Below, piece after piece: positions 6,833 through 7,940 of a stretch of 7,940 nt of DNA. This DNA comes from Rhodobacteraceae bacterium UBA7436 (GTDB lineage: Bacteria; Pseudomonadota; Alphaproteobacteria; Rhodobacterales; Rhodobacteraceae). The translations under genes and the position numbers were made by a program. The stretch covers positions 1-7,940 of the forward strand of contig DLQI01000087.1 of assembly GCA_002478745.1 (NCBI GenBank), given 5' to 3'. The notes below the pieces were generated by a model that saw nothing but the letters and a program-made list of their open reading frames with translations, searched no databases and had not been told where the DNA came from. The stretch's first letter is position 1; each line of letters opens with the position of its first letter.

Positions 6833-7849
6833 CTAGTTTAATTTCGGCGGGCCACACGACCCCCGTTCGACTAGTTCGCATGGTACGACCTGTTCCAATA
6901 TCTGGTCAGTCGCCCCTTTTATGACCGCTTGCACAGCAAGTCGGCCCATTTCGTAGTATGGTAATTTGACTGTCGTGAGTTCAGGGCGCAGGCCCTCAGT
7001 CACAGTTTTAAAGTCATCAAAACCAACCAACGAAAGATCACTTGGCACCTGAAGGCCAAGTTCTGCCGCAGCGCAAAAAGTAAGAAGCGCGATACGGTCA
7101 TTGCCGCAAATGATTGCTGTTGGCCGATCCGGTGCCGTAAGCATCTCTTTTGCAACTTCGAAAGCAATATAGCTCTCAGTCTCCGCAGGGCCTTCAATGC
7201 CCTCTTTCATAAACCGGCTTTCCAACTCGATCCCATGTTCTGCGAAGACCGAACGAATCCCGGAAAGACGTAGGTTCGTCGCATTCGCGCTGGCAGCAAG
7301 TGAGATGACGCCGATATGGCGATGTCCCAAACCAACCAAATGCGCTGCTTGTAGTTGCCCCCCACCCTCGTCATCAGGCAAAATGGAACGGCCACTTCCG
7401 TCCGCAAAACCGCAATTGGCCAAGACCAAATTTTCTGTCGGCACCTCAAACTTGTGAGATATGCGTTGACGGGACAACGTCGCATAGACGACGCCAGAAA
7501 CACGATGCGCTTTGAACATCGTTAGAAATTCACGTTCGGCGTCTGAGTCTTTATCAATAGTGCCGATTAACAATCGACGCGACCATGCCAGAGCTTCATC
7601 TTGTGCACCACGGATAAGCTCAACAGTGTGCGGCGTTGTCGCAACCATGTTGCCCAGCAGGCCAATAAAGTCAGAATGACTTTTTCGCATGTCGCGTGCA
7701 GCTTGACTTGGGACATATCCAATGCGGTCGCTGACAGCATGAATTTGACGGGAAATCTCAGGGCTCGCGCACTTAATCCCGCGCAATGTCAAAGACACAG
7801 TCTTGTTGGACACACCAACTTCTTCTGCAATGTCTGACAGCTTTGCCAT
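6833..7849 (-). CDS. LacI-family transcriptional repressor of the sugar operon
   Basis: DNA-binding regulator of 338 residues, standard LacI/GalR length. The helix-turn-helix opens MAKLSDIAEEVGVSNKTVSLTLRG (1-24), the family's canonical N-terminal pattern. The hinge region IGYVPSQAARDM (43-54) follows, and then a periplasmic-binding-protein-like effector domain, including FIGLL (61-65) and, near its end, the family-typical LSLVGFDD. The start is set at the ATG at 7849 because it directly precedes the helix-turn-helix and has a GGGGG ribosome site upstream. A longer reading frame to a TTG at 7909 adds 20 non-homologous residues and has no ribosome site. The gene is first in the operon, 37 nt before the binding-protein gene on the same strand, so it probably represses itself as well as the transporter. 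The inducer is presumably the imported sugar or a cleavage product. Hinge residue 54 is Met where LacI and PurR have Leu. Confidence 0.92.
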   Translation of the reverse strand: MAKLSDIAEEVGVSNKTVSLTLRGIKCASPEISRQIHAVSDRIGYVPSQAARDMRKSHSDFIGLLGNMVATTPHTVELIRGAQDEALAWSRRLLIGTIDKDSDAEREFLTMFKAHRVSGVVYATLSRQRISHKFEVPTENLVLANCGFADGSGRSILPDDEGGGQLQAAHLVGLGHRHIGVISLAASANATNLRLSGIRSVFAEHGIELESRFMKEGIEGPAETESYIAFEVAKEMLTAPDRPTAIICGNDRIALLTFCAAAELGLQVPSDLSLVGFDDFKTVTEGLRPELTTVKLPYYEMGRLAVQAVIKGATDQILEQVVPCELVERGSCGPPKLN

Positions 7850-7859
7850 ACTAAAACGA

Positions 7860-7867
7860 TTCCCCCT
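7860..7867 (-). promoter_or_regulatory. Ribosome binding site supporting the repressor start
   Basis: The minus strand reads AGGGGGAA, with 10 nt between it and the ATG at 7849. The spacing is slightly long, but this is the only purine-rich Shine-Dalgarno-like run near either candidate start, and it supports ATG 7849 over the TTG at 7909. Confidence 0.6.
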
Positions 7868-7910
7868 ATTCGTTCGATCAATATCAATAGTAAGGTGGAT
7901 ACCGTTCAAT

Positions 7911-7926
7911 AGGTAAAGGTTTACCT
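7911..7926. promoter_or_regulatory. Candidate operator for the LacI-family repressor
   Basis: AGGTAAAGGTTTACCT is a perfect inverted repeat with 7-bp arms and a 2-bp GG centre. Its 16-bp length, A/T-rich inner bases and G/C outer bases match the general form of LacI-family operators, which usually have a CG centre. It lies immediately downstream of a TATAAT box, over the predicted transcription start, where a bound repressor would block initiation. It is about 62 bp upstream of the repressor gene, so autoregulation is expected. Confidence 0.68.
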
Positions 7927-7927
7927 T

Positions 7928-7933
7928 ATTATA
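7928..7933 (-). promoter_or_regulatory. Promoter -10 box of the sugar operon
   Basis: The minus strand reads a perfect TATAAT here. Transcription would start near 7921, inside the inverted repeat, giving a leader of about 70 nt before the repressor ATG. The -35 element would fall beyond the right end of the window and cannot be checked. The region 7850-7940 contains no other recognisable gene. Confidence 0.55.
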
Positions 7934-7940
7934 AAAGTGA

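Noticed and set aside
7850..7909. N-terminal extension of the LacI-family protein to a TTG start at 7909
   Set aside because: The extra 20 residues precede the canonical MAKLSDIA start, the TTG has no ribosome binding site, and it lies almost at the predicted transcription start.
7871..7910. Alternative promoter on the minus strand (TTGAAC, 17 nt, TGATAT)
   Set aside because: The -10 match is poor (3 of 6) compared with the perfect TATAAT just upstream, so it was not annotated.

Overview
The base composition is moderate, the ABC-transporter genes are tightly packed, and a zur-znuC-znuB block sits beside a LacI-controlled sugar uptake operon. Together these suggest an alphaproteobacterium, most likely a marine Rhodobacteraceae (roseobacter-type) chromosome. 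That assignment is inferred from gene style and order; no taxonomic marker lies in the window.

Left block, + strand, 1-1633: zinc homeostasis. The window opens inside the last 33 codons of a Fur-family regulator, very probably Zur. Its stop codon overlaps the start of znuC (zinc importer ATPase, with a histidine-rich tail), and znuB (membrane permease) follows 11 nt later. The regulator and two importer subunits appear to be one translationally coupled unit. The periplasmic zinc-binding protein ZnuA is not in the window.

Centre, 1634-1715: a short gap where the two operons converge. It holds an 11-bp GC-rich hairpin that probably terminates the minus-strand operon and may serve both.

Right block, minus strand, 7940 down to 1716: a complete carbohydrate uptake and cleavage operon. 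In transcription order it encodes a LacI-family repressor, a periplasmic sugar-binding protein, two MalF/MalG-type permeases, a cytoplasmic clan GH-J (beta-fructosidase-like) hydrolase, and a MalK/UgpC-type ATPase. Gaps are 37 nt or less, and two junctions overlap (ATGA between the permeases, TAATG between hydrolase and ATPase). The likely job is to import an intact fructoside such as sucrose or a short fructo-oligosaccharide and cleave it in the cytoplasm. No sugar kinase is present in the window.

Upstream of the repressor gene is a TATAAT -10 box followed by a 7-bp inverted repeat centred near the predicted transcription start, a good candidate for the repressor's own operator. Two points stand out. 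The hydrolase is very short and combines a GH68-like nucleophile motif (WDSW) with a GH32-like acid/base motif. The repressor has Met where the family's DNA-intercalating hinge Leu is expected, and its candidate operator has a GG rather than the usual CG centre.

I see no RNA genes, CRISPR arrays, insertion sequences or broken genes. Apart from the partial zur at the left edge, all genes look intact.
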